A stretch of 64,000 nt of DNA from Gracilaria gracilis (Eukaryota > Rhodophyta > Florideophyceae > Gracilariales > Gracilariaceae). Location of the stretch: assembly GCA_030374805.1 (NCBI GenBank), contig JARGSG010000266.1, positions 57,420 through 121,419 on the forward strand. Direction: 5' to 3'. This document shows, in pieces, positions 10,811 through 20,726 of this stretch (positions are counted from its first letter, which is position 1; each line of letters starts with the position of its first letter). Both the position numbers and the translations under genes were made by a program. The notes under the pieces were generated by a model that saw only the letters and a program-made list of their open reading frames with translations, was not told the DNA's origin and made no database searches.

Positions 10811-11677
10811 ATGGATACAGATATTGATGACTTACAAAATAGAGTAAATGTTTTAGAACAACAGCTCGCCCAAGTAATGCAGCTCAGTAACCACTTGACA
10901 AATGGGGAAAGTAATCATGAACACCATAGTAGTTTACTAAAATCTGGAAACCCCGAAAAGTTTTCAGGAAAATATGCCAGATCATTTCTACAATCTATAG
11001 AAAACATAATTGCAGTTATTCACGCAACCGTGCCTGACGACAAAAAGATAATGTATGCGGTAAGCTTTATGACTGGTCCTGCACTAGAATGGTGGGAACT
11101 GGTAAATATGAATAACACTGCAGAAGTGAGTACCTATGAAGGATTCAAGAAAAAGTGGCCAGAATATTTTGAACCAGCAAACAGAGAACTAAATGCACGT
11201 AAAATGCTTTCAAATATAAAACAAGTTGGAAGACTTCGTGCTCTTTCATATTACAATAAGGAGTTCACCAAATGGCTACTACAAGTTCCGAACATGAGTA
11301 TAGATGAACAGCTACTTAACTATTCACAAGGTCTGCGTCATAATATTCGCATTGAACTCGAAAGAACCGGAGTAACCAACTTGCATGAGGCAATGAACTT
11401 GGCAGGTCGTATGGATAATCCCTATAAAACAAACATGGGATTCCGAAAACAATGGAATTCTAATAGAAATAACAATAATGGGAACAGAAGAAATGACCCC
11501 GTACCTATGGAAATTGGTAATATAAATCGCTACCAAGGCAGAAATAGGTTGAATAACGAAGAAAGATCAAGACAACTCAAGGAGGACTTATGTTTTAAAT
11601 GCCATCGTAAAGGATGTCGTCCTTGGATGCATAAACGCCTTTGGGTGCATCCTAGTCTACGTGCCCAAAAAATCTGA
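10811..11677 (+). CDS. gag: Gag of the 7.4-kb Ty3/gypsy element
   Basis: I chose the ATG at 10811, which starts MDTDIDDLQNRVNVLEQQL, a coiled coil. The central domain has KFSGKYARSFLQSIENII, MTGPALEWWELV, TYEGFKKKWPEYFEP and ARKMLSNIKQVG, the usual Retrotrans_gag landmarks. An Asn/Arg-rich linker (NSNRNNNNGNRRND) leads to LCFKCHRKGCRPWMH, a non-canonical zinc knuckle. Two Cys are spaced as expected but the rest departs from CX2CX4HX4C. The ORF ends at 11677 with no frame defect. About 290 residues is normal for Ty3 Gag. Confidence 0.85.
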   Translation: MDTDIDDLQNRVNVLEQQLAQVMQLSNHLTNGESNHEHHSSLLKSGNPEKFSGKYARSFLQSIENIIAVIHATVPDDKKIMYAVSFMTGPALEWWELVNMNNTAEVSTYEGFKKKWPEYFEPANRELNARKMLSNIKQVGRLRALSYYNKEFTKWLLQVPNMSIDEQLLNYSQGLRHNIRIELERTGVTNLHEAMNLAGRMDNPYKTNMGFRKQWNSNRNNNNGNRRNDPVPMEIGNINRYQGRNRLNNEERSRQLKEDLCFKCHRKGCRPWMHKRLWVHPSLRAQKI

Positions 11678-11849
11678 AGAGTAGGGCATCAAAAGCAGGC
11701 CATAAGCCCACGTACTCTAATGAGGCGGATGTACATTACAAAAAGAAACAAACCGAAAAGGACAAAAAATTATAAAATTATGCAATATAAAAAGAAAGCA
11801 CGCGTCAAAGTTACTAATATACAACGGAGACGCTACTACACGTCATCAC

Positions 11850-12353
11850 AAGGAACCATGTAGTATTCTAATCGATTGCGGTTGTGAAGACATATGCATA
11901 TCTAAAGAATATGCAGATATATTGAATCTCCAAAGAAGAAGTACCGATGTCAAAGCTGAGCTTTGGGATGGAACATTAGTTCCTATGGAACAATGTTTAG
12001 ACACTTTATCCATTAAGATCGGGGACGCCAAGTTTGACATCCAACCTTATATAGTGGATTTAATAGGTCATGATGTCATTCTTGGTAAGACCTGGTTAAG
12101 ATTCTATAATCCACACATAGACTGGAGAAGACACTCCATTACCTTAATCCCTAATGGAAAGTTTATTCTAGACGCAGAAACTGTCAAACGACAGTACTCC
12201 CAAGAGAAACTTGTTCTAAGTAAACACAAGTTTATGAAGTTCGTGAAGAAACAACAAAGTGAAATATACTACGTAGTAATTAAACCAAAGAAATACATTC
12301 AAGTAAATAACATAAGTATCAAAAAGAAGATATTCCTGCAGATAAAGAAATAA
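11850..12353 (+). pseudogene. Aspartic protease of the Ty3/gypsy element
   Basis: It would cleave Gag-Pol. The active-site loop reads ILIDCGCEDICIS, with Cys in place of the usual Thr/Ser of D-T/S-G, and is followed by VILGKTWLRFYNP, the conserved second motif of Ty3 proteases. The frame has no good ATG upstream of the active site and is separated from gag by stops, so expression would need frameshift repair. It ends at a TAA at 12351-12353, immediately before the RT region. Confidence 0.7.
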
Positions 12354-13720
12354 AGAAGATACTTGAAAAATACCAAAATGTATTCCCCGAGGACTTCCCG
12401 AAAGAATTACCACCCAAGAGATTGGTGGAAACGGAGATTAAATACGAGATGATTCACAACCCAAAATGGGACCCATGTTTAGGCTTTCCCCAAAAAAAAC
12501 TGCAAGAAATGAAGAAAAAAATAGAACATTTACTAAGCCTAGGATTCATTTGACCCAGTATTAGCCCATGGGGAAGCCCAGTATTGTTCACACCTAAGAA
12601 AGATGGAGGACTTAGGATGTGCATTGACTACAGAGCCTTGAATAAAAGAACAATAAAGAACAAAGTACCATTACCCCGTATAGACGAAGTCTGGGACCTG
12701 CTCCAAGGAGCAAAATACTTCACCTCTCTTGATCTAAGAGCACGATAGAATCAGGTACGTATTAAAACCGAGGATGTAGAGAAAAATGCATTCAGAACAC
12801 GATATGTGTTGTTGGAATACCTAGTAACACCATTTGGATTAACTGGAGCTCCAGGATGTTTTCAAACTCTAATGAATACAATACTACGTCCATACTTAGA
12901 TGAGTTTGTGATGGTATATCTAGACGATATTCTCATCTACAGTAAAACCAAGAATGAACACCTCTAACATATACGAAGCGTACAAAGTGTACTACGAAAA
13001 CGAAAACTATACGGAAAACTTTCCAATTGCACATTCATCAAACAAGAACTAGAATACTTCGGACATATCATATCAAATGAAGGAATAAAACCAGACCCGA
13101 AAAAGTTCAATGCCATAATGCATTGGGAAATCCCAACAAACGTAAAAGAAGTACAAAGCTTCTTAGGCATATGCAATTACTACCGCAAGTTTGTAAACGA
13201 CTTCTCAAAAATAGCAAGTCCAATAAGTAATCTTGTGAAAGACAAAGTACCTTTCGAATGGGGCGAAGAACAAGATGATGCTTTCAATACTCTTAAGAGT
13301 GTCCTGTCCACCTCTCCAATCTTCAGATGTGCTAATTCACGTCAAACATACGAAGTAACCACTGATGCTTCAGCTACTGGATTAAGTGCTGTTTTATCAC
13401 AGACAGATAAATCTGGAAGACGACCTATACCTTATGCTTCAAGAAAACTCAATGAAGCAGAGCAAAATTACGCTAAGGGTGAAAGACAATTATTAGCCAT
13501 CATATTCGCTTTACGAACGTGGCGTTCATATCTACATGGATCGAAATTTATCATATACACTGATCATCATCCTTTAAAGTACCTAGAGACACAAAAGACT
13601 CTGTCTATAAAACAAGCCCGATGGGTTGAGTATATGCAAGAATTTGACTATACTATATGTTATATAAAAAGAAAGGAGAACAAAGTAGCAGATGCCTTAT
13701 CACGAAAGGATAAAAAGGAA
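12354..13720 (+). pseudogene. Reverse transcriptase-RNase H of the Ty3/gypsy element
   Basis: Motifs in order: [48 protein letters not shown], the catalytic [11 protein letters not shown] (about 12915), SFLGICNYYRKFV, then RNase H with TTDASATGLSAVL, AKGERQLLAII and IYTDHHPLKYL, and ADALSRK. In-frame stops are TGA near 12551, TAG near 12746 and TAA at 12964-12966, each at an otherwise conserved position. RNase H (from about 13118) is open. The stops make this copy inactive. Confidence 0.9.
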
Positions 13721-14985
13721 CGAAAAACACCTATTGAGGTCATTAAACGACTTCTTAATATCACTACAGTCAAAGTTTGTGAAGAAACATTGAACAAGCT
13801 TTCAAAAGGATATTATAACGATTCTTACTTCTCTAGCCAATTCCAGAAACCGACAGAACCATATAAACGGGTTGGAAAAATACTGTACTTCGAAAACAGA
13901 CTATGTACACCAGAAGGAAATATTAGAAAGACATTACTACATGATAACCATGTTTCATTACAAGGAGGACACAGATCCTATCAAAAGACATTGCTTCTAT
14001 TAAGAAGACATTACTTCTGGAACACAATTGAACAAGACCTTAAGAAATACATTACCGAATGTGAAAGATGCCAAAAGGCGAAATCGAGTAATCAAAACTC
14101 GCAAGGACCACTCTTACCATTTCCCCCACCAACAAAGAAATGGGAAGTAATATCTATGGACTTCATATTCGACTTACCAAAAAGTAATGAATATACCGGC
14201 GTTATGGCAGTCGTAGATAAGTTAACCAAAAGAGTACACTTTATACCACTTCAATCAGATACCAAAGCTCCAATTATTGCTGAGGTATTCTACAGAGAAA
14301 TATTCAAACACCACTGATTACCACGTGTTATCGTATCAGATGGAGACTCAAGATTCTCAAGTAATTTCTGGCATTCTCTTACGAAACTACTGAATATCCG
14401 ATTGAACTTATCAACCTCTTTCCACCCACAAACAGATGTTCAAACTGAACGCATGTTTAGAACCATGCAAGAAATGAGCCGTTGTTATGTATCCTACACA
14501 CAGCGCGATTGGGTAAAGTGTTTTCCTGGATTAGATTATGCATACAACAATACTATTAATGATGCTACTAAGTTTAGCCCATTTCACATGAAATATGGAC
14601 ATCATCCACTCTCAATATCAGATATATTGTATCAGGAGCATATTTCTATAAACGATGCATCTAATTCGTTCCTCAAACAGATACATCACGCCAATAAACT
14701 GGCTCAAATAGCAATTGAACAGGCAAACACAAAAAATGCCGATTTCGTCATTACCTCCCGGAATAATACATCCTTCAATCTAGGAGACTATGTATTACTA
14801 TCGACTAAGAATTGGCAATCCCGAAAGGACGTTCACGTAAGTTCACTTACAAATACATTGGTCCTTTCAAAGTAATTGGAACCACCAAATCTGGTTCATC
14901 GTATAGGTTACTCTTACCAAAAGAATATAAAGAGTTACATCACACATTTCATGTGTCCTTACTTAAACCTTATTATGGTGATTAA
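13721..14985 (+). pseudogene. Integrase of the Ty3/gypsy element
   Basis: The H-H-C-C zinc domain is visible as HVSLQGGHRSYQ followed by CERCQKAK. The catalytic core has VISMDFIFDLPKS (first Asp), VIVSDGDSRFSS (second Asp) and FHPQTDVQTERMFR (Glu). A GPY/F module (YIGPFKVIG, FHVSLLKPYY) follows at 14850-14980 after a frameshift near 14830. There is a TGA at 14315-14317. This DDE integrase inserts the cDNA. It is broken here. Confidence 0.85.
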
Positions 14986-15000
14986 TCTCATAAAAAGCAA

Positions 15001-15231
15001 ATGGATATCCAACGACTAATCCATCACACGAAGCCAAAAATATCCATTATAGGCCATCGTATACAACACTCGAGGATCGAGTATTTACTTCGAAGAGAAG
15101 AGGAAGAGGTTGAAGATCTCTGGATCAGCGAAACAGATCCACAAATATCTTCAGAGCTTCTCAAAGAGTACAAAAGAAACACAAGAAGTAATATAAAAGG
15201 TAAGAACTCACTTTCATTCCTGCTAAACTAA
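15001..15231 (+). pseudogene. Chromodomain-like C-terminal tail of integrase
   Basis: RIEYLLRREEEEVEDLWISETD followed by SELLKEY resembles the C-terminal half of a retroelement chromodomain (E-Y-L-V-x-W ... W-x-x-x-x-x-L). Such domains steer insertion toward marked chromatin. The match is weak in the first aromatic-cage strand. A stop and a frameshift separate it from the integrase. Confidence 0.45.
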
Positions 15232-15256
15232 AAACTGTTGTGATTAGAACGACAAG

Positions 15257-15709
15257 ATGAATCCTTACATGCTACAAGGATACAGATTGCTCTATGTACA
15301 AGACGAGTACTTATCGACTCACATAAGTAAAATCTCTAATATTCCATTTACGCAAAACGTAATTGTATGGAACATAATACACATTTGCTTTGGGTTCTAT
15401 CAAACCAAAGGCCCATTTGTTAAAGAAGTAGACTTCCAAATATTGTGCAGATTAGTAAGCGCGTACAGTCCGCAACTTTATGATGAGTATGAAGAAGAAT
15501 TTATGCTACAACTGTACTTAATAACAATTGGTACCTATGGTCACTACCAAAGAGCTGGAAACTATCTTCCGTGTATAAGAAACGCAGTGAAGGAATTCTA
15601 TGAAAAGAATAAAGCGGAACCATTCAAATTGAATGCAATAGACGCACATCGAATAATCCTATACCCAACTATGTATCCATTTCCTGCTGGACCAGCTCCA
15701 CAGAAATAA
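15257..15709 (+). CDS. Accessory ORF A after pol, unknown function
   Basis: An intact 150-residue ORF between pol and the 3' LTR. I recognise no family. It is rich in Tyr and Ile, with no signal peptide, membrane segment or zinc motif. Its middle, QNVIVWNIIHICFGFYQTKGPFVKEVD, is clearly related to QNVILRNIFHISLAYYQLYGPLISEID in the next ORF. The C-terminal part (LQLYLITIGTYGHY) is matched by LHYYIIGSIGNY near 16035. So A and B are tandem paralogues. The position corresponds to where retroviruses put env or accessory genes, but nothing envelope-like is visible. Confidence 0.6.
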   Translation: MNPYMLQGYRLLYVQDEYLSTHISKISNIPFTQNVIVWNIIHICFGFYQTKGPFVKEVDFQILCRLVSAYSPQLYDEYEEEFMLQLYLITIGTYGHYQRAGNYLPCIRNAVKEFYEKNKAEPFKLNAIDAHRIILYPTMYPFPAGPAPQK

Positions 15710-15779
15710 GCATAAATAGGAGGCGCGGAGCAAAGAACAACGAGTTCTTCGCTCGCCCAACATCAAACGAGTTATCGAT

Positions 15780-16130
15780 ATGAGTTTGAACAGCAAGGAT
15801 CTTGGACAATTACGATTCACTCAGATGAAACTAACCGACTGGCTTTTAGCCGTTACCTCCGACCGAAATAAACAAAACGTTATACTTCGGAATATATTCC
15901 ATATATCTTTGGCGTACTATCAACTATATGGACCATTGATTTCTGAAATTGATAAAACACAATACTTGCATTAAACGAAAGACATGAATCAAAAGTATGC
16001 CTTTCGCTTACTGAAAGTAGAATGGTACAGTTACATTATTACATTATTGGAAGTATTGGAAACTATCCAGAAGAACCGAAAGCGTATATTCGCATTACAG
16101 AAAAAGTATCGTCCTACTAACGAAAAGGAA
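15780..16130 (+). pseudogene. Accessory ORF B, decayed tandem paralogue of A
   Basis: Starts MSLNSKDLGQLRFTQMKL and is open to a TAA at 15972. The homology to ORF A continues past the stop and a frameshift (VQLHYYIIGSIGNYPEE, then AYIRITEKVSSY) to about 16100. It is shorter than A and disrupted, so A may be the functional copy. No known function. Confidence 0.55.
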
Positions 16131-16363
16131 TAGGTTCACCACTTACATTAAAAATTCCCAAAGACGGCGGACATTCATTTCTGCATTATCCAAACTAGTT
16201 TCTGAAGTACAAAGAATAAAAAAATAAAAACACACAAAAAGAACAAAAACAAAGAGAAAAATCCAAACCAAGTTGAAAACTACAAGAAAAGAAAGACAAA
16301 AAGCAATAACCAGATAAAACACAAAAAGAATTACAACAGAGTAAAATTTGAGGACAAATTTCT

Positions 16364-16377
16364 AAAGAAAAGAGGAG
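16364..16377 (+). promoter_or_regulatory. Polypurine tract
   Basis: AAAGAAAAGAGGAG lies four bases before the 3' LTR, the expected place for the plus-strand primer of reverse transcription. Confidence 0.7.
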
Positions 16378-16381
16378 CAGT

Positions 16382-16772
16382 TGTAGCATATGGCGATTTT
16401 GGAAGGGGCTTGGAAGTATTAACTCTGCCCCTTCTACGAGCATAGGCTCAGGAACTACGGCCACTGAGTTATCAGTGCTGTATAAGTAAATAAAGTGGCG
16501 ATAAAGCCTTTATTGGCAGCGTTGTTTTTAGTAGTACTATCATCTATTTGTTAGGCTATATAAACCGTCTCGGACTTCTGTTCCTAGAAGTCCGGGCAAT
16601 TCTCCTCGCACCCGCCCAGTCCCAAGGGGCTCGAACTCATCAGCAGTCCCCTATCCAGCGCAAGCGCGGTCAGACCAGAATCGTAGTATAAAGTCTTTTA
16701 TTTCATATATTTGAAAATTATATACATTACAACAGTAAGTTAAGTACATGCCTAGTGCGCACGATGATTACA
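16382..16772 (+). repeat. 3' LTR of the 7.4-kb Ty3/gypsy element
   Basis: 391 bp, TGTAGCATATGG to GATGATTACA, the same length as the 5' LTR. It keeps the TATATAAA box at 16557-16564 and the following hairpin. Confidence 0.9.
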
Positions 16773-16777
16773 GCTGT
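16773..16777. repeat. Target site duplication GCTGT (right)
   Basis: Perfect copy of 9393-9397 abutting the 3' LTR. It is continued by GCCTACTTTAG of the interrupted host repeat. Confidence 0.85.
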
Positions 16778-16840
16778 GCCTACTTTAGACACCGAACCGC
16801 AGCCCGGCAAACACCGTCCCGGTTATGTCTATTTATCGTT
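16778..16840 (+). repeat. Right terminal direct repeat of YR retroelement, displaced second part
   Basis: GCCTACTTTAGACA through TATTTATCGTT matches 5523-5588 and continues the repeat left off at 9397. It was pushed 7.4 kb away by the LTR element insertion. Confidence 0.8.
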
Positions 16841-17419
16841 TCCACCCAGCCCCGCTTTGCGCCATTTCTATCAACATGTCTTCATTTTCTCGTTATGTGC
16901 TGTTATGACGCTCCGAGATAGGACTTCTATTCTGAAAGGCATCATTACTTGTAGATGTCTTTAGTATTATTTATTGAGTAAACGTATCTTGAATCCTCCA
17001 AAGCAAACCAATTACAGTACACAATTATCTCGTATGACATCAATTTCCGTAGTACAATTCAAAAAGGAGTGCATTTTGCATGTAAGCTGAAAGCTTACTT
17101 TAGTTGAAAACCAGTTTCCATAACTTATGACTTGACGAAACAACTAAAATTATAAGTTAGGCTCTCAAGTTAACTATACTGAAAACGTCTTTTGCGCTGG
17201 ATATTTATTTGTTTATGTATGTATCTCTGAACTAATATAACGTTATGGAGTTTGCATAGTTCTTCTAACTTATGAAACTCAATTTATCTGAAAGTGCTCA
17301 GTTTCAAAACTTATACTGTTTTAACTTCCTCAAAAACGCCGTTGTTGTAAAACTTATACGTTTTAAAACACAAAATATAATCTACTTGTTGTACTTACAT
17401 CTAAAAAAATTTTGTACTT
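16841..17419. other. No gene seen; AT-rich spacer
   Basis: AT-rich flank of the YR retroelement. No open frame with coding character and no repeat noticed. Confidence 0.4.
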
Positions 17420-18253
17420 ATAAATAGGAAAGCAATCCGAAGAATATGGAGCGCCTCGAGTTTGTACCGCATGCGATAATGCCGACGAGATTCGTCCTGG
17501 ACGTCTTACGCAAACACTAAGAGAAAAATTATGCAAATCTTTAGAAGTCCATAGAGAAGATGGAGCCAGTAACGCACCCACCGCTGAAGCCGTTGATGTA
17601 CCTGAAGACAATTTGGAAACAGAAACAAATGGCAATTCTCTCATTAATAACGAACCTTTTTTTATATAGATATCATTGGAGACAATAGAGATGAGTGCTC
17701 TAGTGATCCTGATTTTTCAAACGGCACTGAGAGTGATCTCCAATACTCTTCTGATGATGAAAATGGCGCGGGCTCGTTGTATGCTTGGGTAAAAATACCG
17801 CTGAAAACAAGAGATGTGCAGCTTGAAATTGATGATATTGACGAATTTTCTTCGTCCATTCTCGTGCAGGAAACTCTACATGTCTTGGAAAAGCTTGGAG
17901 AGAGACTGGGTATGAGTGTTGAGCCTCTGGTGAAGAACAATCCTTGTTCTCGACGTGTTTACGATGTGTTTTTCAACCACAAAATGTTAAATGCGTTTGC
18001 AGGGGCTGCGGGTACTGGGGCTTTTCTGTCATGTTCAAGTCACGAGAGTCAAAAACTTATTGATTACAGCAACCAAGACATTAAGCACTATTTCGAAGCT
18101 CTTCTGATGTGCGGAATATACGATTGTTCTCCACAAGGGCTGCTTGAAGTCAAAAATGTATCTCCTTGGTATGAAACTAAGGAAATAAGACGCCGAATAT
18201 CGTTCCAGAAGTTCAAAGAAATAAGGCAGAGTTTGACTTCTTCTATTGGCTAA
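17420..18253 (+). pseudogene. PiggyBac-like transposase, N-terminal part (tentative)
   Basis: Two frames joined near 17670 encode CTACDNADEIRPGRL, an acidic Ser/Asp segment (DECSSDPDFSNG, YSSDDENGAG), then a folded region with DIKHYFEALLMCGIYDCSP and SFQKFKEIRQSL. An acidic N-terminus followed by an E/DI-x-x-F-x-x-L-L-x-x-G-I block is the layout of DDE_Tnp_1_7 (piggyBac) proteins. The ORF stops at 18253 before any catalytic Asp. Possible missing parts lie at 21800 (DDE-type core) and 31990 (cysteine-rich tail). Linking them is inference. Confidence 0.4.
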
Positions 18254-18558
18254 CTTCGTCTAGGGAGATGCGGACTTATGATTAGGTTTAAAAGACCTTA
18301 GCTTCACTTCTGTCAAATAATACTACGAACCAAAACCAGTTTATGCGTCAATAGTAATCGCGATCTTTGAAAGAAAAGATGCCATTTGGCATAGCTAGCA
18401 ATCTTTACTCTACGTTGTTTTCAAAAATTTTTTAAAGTATATTGTAGAATTAAACACATATGCACATATTCTATTGTTATCAATATAATACCGGACAAAA
18501 ACTAGAACAGATAAAAAGGAGACAAAAATTAACGTGTTGCCGTCCATGTGTGCGTAAT

Positions 18559-19455
18559 TTACTCATCAACGTACTCAAATTCCGTTGTGTTTTTCCCACC
18601 GTGAGAGTATCGAGCTGTTTGACCTTTTAGTCTGACGTACACTACTCTCGTGTCATCTTTAAAAGCAATGTTGTAATACTGCAATTCTGAAACAACGGCT
18701 ATAGGCAATGCAATTCTGCAGACGGACTTCACATCACTGGTTTTGAAATGTCTTCGTTCCTTTAGCGCTGTCTCGTAACCAATGTACTCGGGATGAAAAT
18801 TAGTATACAAACCATGATTACCGAGCTTCAACCACTTTGTATGAAGTTTTTCAACATTAACCAATGCTACAGGCCACTTGATAGTCACTTCTAGTTCTCT
18901 ACCGTCAGCAACAGCCTCAAATCCAAAATCCTCCTTCTGAATTCCTGAAGGAAGATTAATTGCCAATGTACATCGACGTGTAGTCGTCTGTGGTTCCTGC
19001 CATTCAGATATTAAGAACAACGGTTTAAAATTATTGATGTCTGGATCACAACTAAGTTGATTATCTGAATCTCGAATACTATTGTCTTCCGGAATCATAG
19101 TCAAAGGTACTTCTTCGACATCCTCCAAGTCCTCCATGTCGCTTTCATCACATGCTGGAACTGCTGTGGATCTCGTACGCAGTAAATTTCAGAGCAAAGT
19201 TTGTTAGTAGGTGCAAGAACGTTAATGTTGTAAACTTATCTTCTTCTTACCTTTGTCTTTGACGACAGCTTGTCGCAATTCTCGAAATTTCTTCCTAAAT
19301 ATCGGAAGCTTATGCGCACAAAATACTTCATTGCTCGACCATACTTCCACGAGAGTTTTATTACCACTTAACTCTCCATTTTGAAACATTGCGCGAAGCA
19401 GTCTAATCGCTTGGGAGTTCTTGGAAAGTTTAGGCGTGTAAGTCTTCTTCTTCAT
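18559..19455 (-). CDS. Intact two-exon gene, 269 residues, unknown function
   Basis: Exon 1 is 19455-19251, the intron 19250-19164 (GTAAGA...CCACAG, 87 bp) and exon 2 19163-18559. The exons join in frame to give 269 residues without a defect. The N-terminal part (SKNSQAIRLLRAMFQNGELSG, FRKKFRELRQAVV) is helical and basic. Residues after about 78 are acidic. The C-terminal domain alternates strands (CTLAINLPSGIQKEDFGFEA, IALPIAVVSEL, RVVYVRLKG), which loosely recalls Hsp20/CS-type beta sandwiches. I do not recognise a family. It is divergent to the Harbinger-like transposase at 20727, so it may be that transposon's second gene. A host gene is the alternative. Confidence 0.6.
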
Positions 19456-20726
19456 GGTGAAAATCTTTTAGTTCGTCGGCGAGTTGAAGGCGCTGAGGTC
19501 TGTGCTCGCTTTACTTGGATTTTGAAGGAACTCTTAATTGAACCTCGAGAAAAGATATAGCATGGCCACGTTTACATACAAATTTCATGTCCAAATTCCG
19601 TTGCTTGTACTTATAGTATCACTAAGAAAACAAGGCGTACAAACCATAACAGATTCGGTTACGTGGCGCAAAATAAGTGTAATGAAATTTTTGTTTGAAT
19701 CTGAATTGAAAGGGAACCTCTTTCTCTTGAAAAAAGTAACACAGCCCTAGTTTAAATATCTCCAAGTTCGTTATGAATTGTGGCAACGCCCTACAGGTTC
19801 TTAAAATGTCAGTGAAGCACGTAATATGTGAGTAAGACTGCGATATGATTGTTCGTAACTTTAAAAGGGCAAACGATCTCCTTCACGATCTTTCTCCTCT
19901 AAAACCTCTCGCTTTGGAAGAAATGTGACATATGAGTGTGTGCTATATTGCCACACTATGCTGAAAGATAATACTGTCGTCCGAAGCGAAAACAAAGACT
20001 TTGTAACCGTAGCACACAAAAGTGTCTATTTGTTTTGAAGAGTCTCTAAATTTGTTCATTGAAATGGCGGTATATACGGCCCAAAAGCATAAATGATCGC
20101 TCTTGAAGGCACCATAAAGGCAAAAGAGGCACCCTAGTTCAGTACTAAAATGTACCCATCTTGAAGAAGTTCGTATTTTCATTTTCCAGACTAGGTTCTA
20201 TGTACAGTCGAACATTTAATGGCCGTACAGAGTTAACTCTAAGATAGCCAAAAGCCGTACGTCTCGCATAAGTTTTATCGTATATGATTTTGAACCTTTG
20301 AGCAAACCGCTAGATCTTTCCATGCTCCCTTTCAAGTCAGGGTGAAACGAAATATTTAAGTCACGCCTTTTGTGAGATAGAGCCAACAAAGTATCAAGAT
20401 CAATGTACCTTTGCCCGTGAGTATCGTTGCCGCATAGGAATTAAATGAATTACAGTACTTAGATCTCATTCAACTTTTTTACCATTTGTATGAAGGTATA
20501 TAAAAAATTATGGAGTACTTCACCAGATATGGACGTAACAATTTTGGTTACATCTACATTTTTAGCCCAAACCCTTTCATGAATTTGCAGGGGAGAAAGA
20601 CTGCACGTGTTCAAGATTGAAAAGTCAAGCTCATAACTGTGTAAATAGATTCAGAAACCAGGAGTTCCTCTAGTCTGTTGGTTCTCCGAAGAAAGACAAG
20701 GTGGCCGCGTTCTTCTTTCAACAACA
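19456..20726. other. No gene seen between divergent genes
   Basis: Spacer between the minus-strand 269-residue gene and the plus-strand transposase. Short ORFs (such as 19943-20182 minus) have no supporting feature. It could hold the divergent promoters of a two-gene transposon. Confidence 0.35.

Larger units (their letters stand above)
9398..16772 (+). mobile_element. Complete Ty3/gypsy LTR retrotransposon (7375 bp) with extra genes
   Basis: Two 391-bp LTRs (9398-9788 and 16382-16772) begin TGTA and end TTACA. They are flanked by perfect GCTGT target duplications (9393-9397 and 16773-16777). A TGG-starting primer-binding-site-like stretch follows the 5' LTR after two bases, and a polypurine tract precedes the 3' LTR. 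Order: zinc-finger ORF, gag, protease, RT-RNase H, integrase, chromodomain-like tail, two related accessory ORFs. The host DNA is the right terminal repeat of the YR retroelement. The LTRs differ at a few percent of positions by eye, and pol contains several stops. Confidence 0.9.
5423..16840 (+). mobile_element. Tyrosine-recombinase (DIRS/PAT/Ngaro-like) retroelement, interrupted by an LTR element
   Basis: Gene order is Gag-like, RT, RNase H, tyrosine recombinase, the hallmark of YR retroelements, which integrate without a DDE integrase. Direct terminal repeats of about 165 bp lie at 5423-5588 and at 9297-9397 plus 16778-16840. The right repeat was split by the Ty3/gypsy element at 9398-16772. 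Without the insertion the element is about 4 kb. Direct rather than inverted termini argue for a PAT/Ngaro-like architecture over classical DIRS1. All its genes are broken by stops or shifts. Confidence 0.75.

Noticed and set aside
15257-15709. Envelope-like gene in the env position
   Set aside because: No signal peptide, no transmembrane anchor, no cysteine-rich ectodomain. The protein is only 150 residues.
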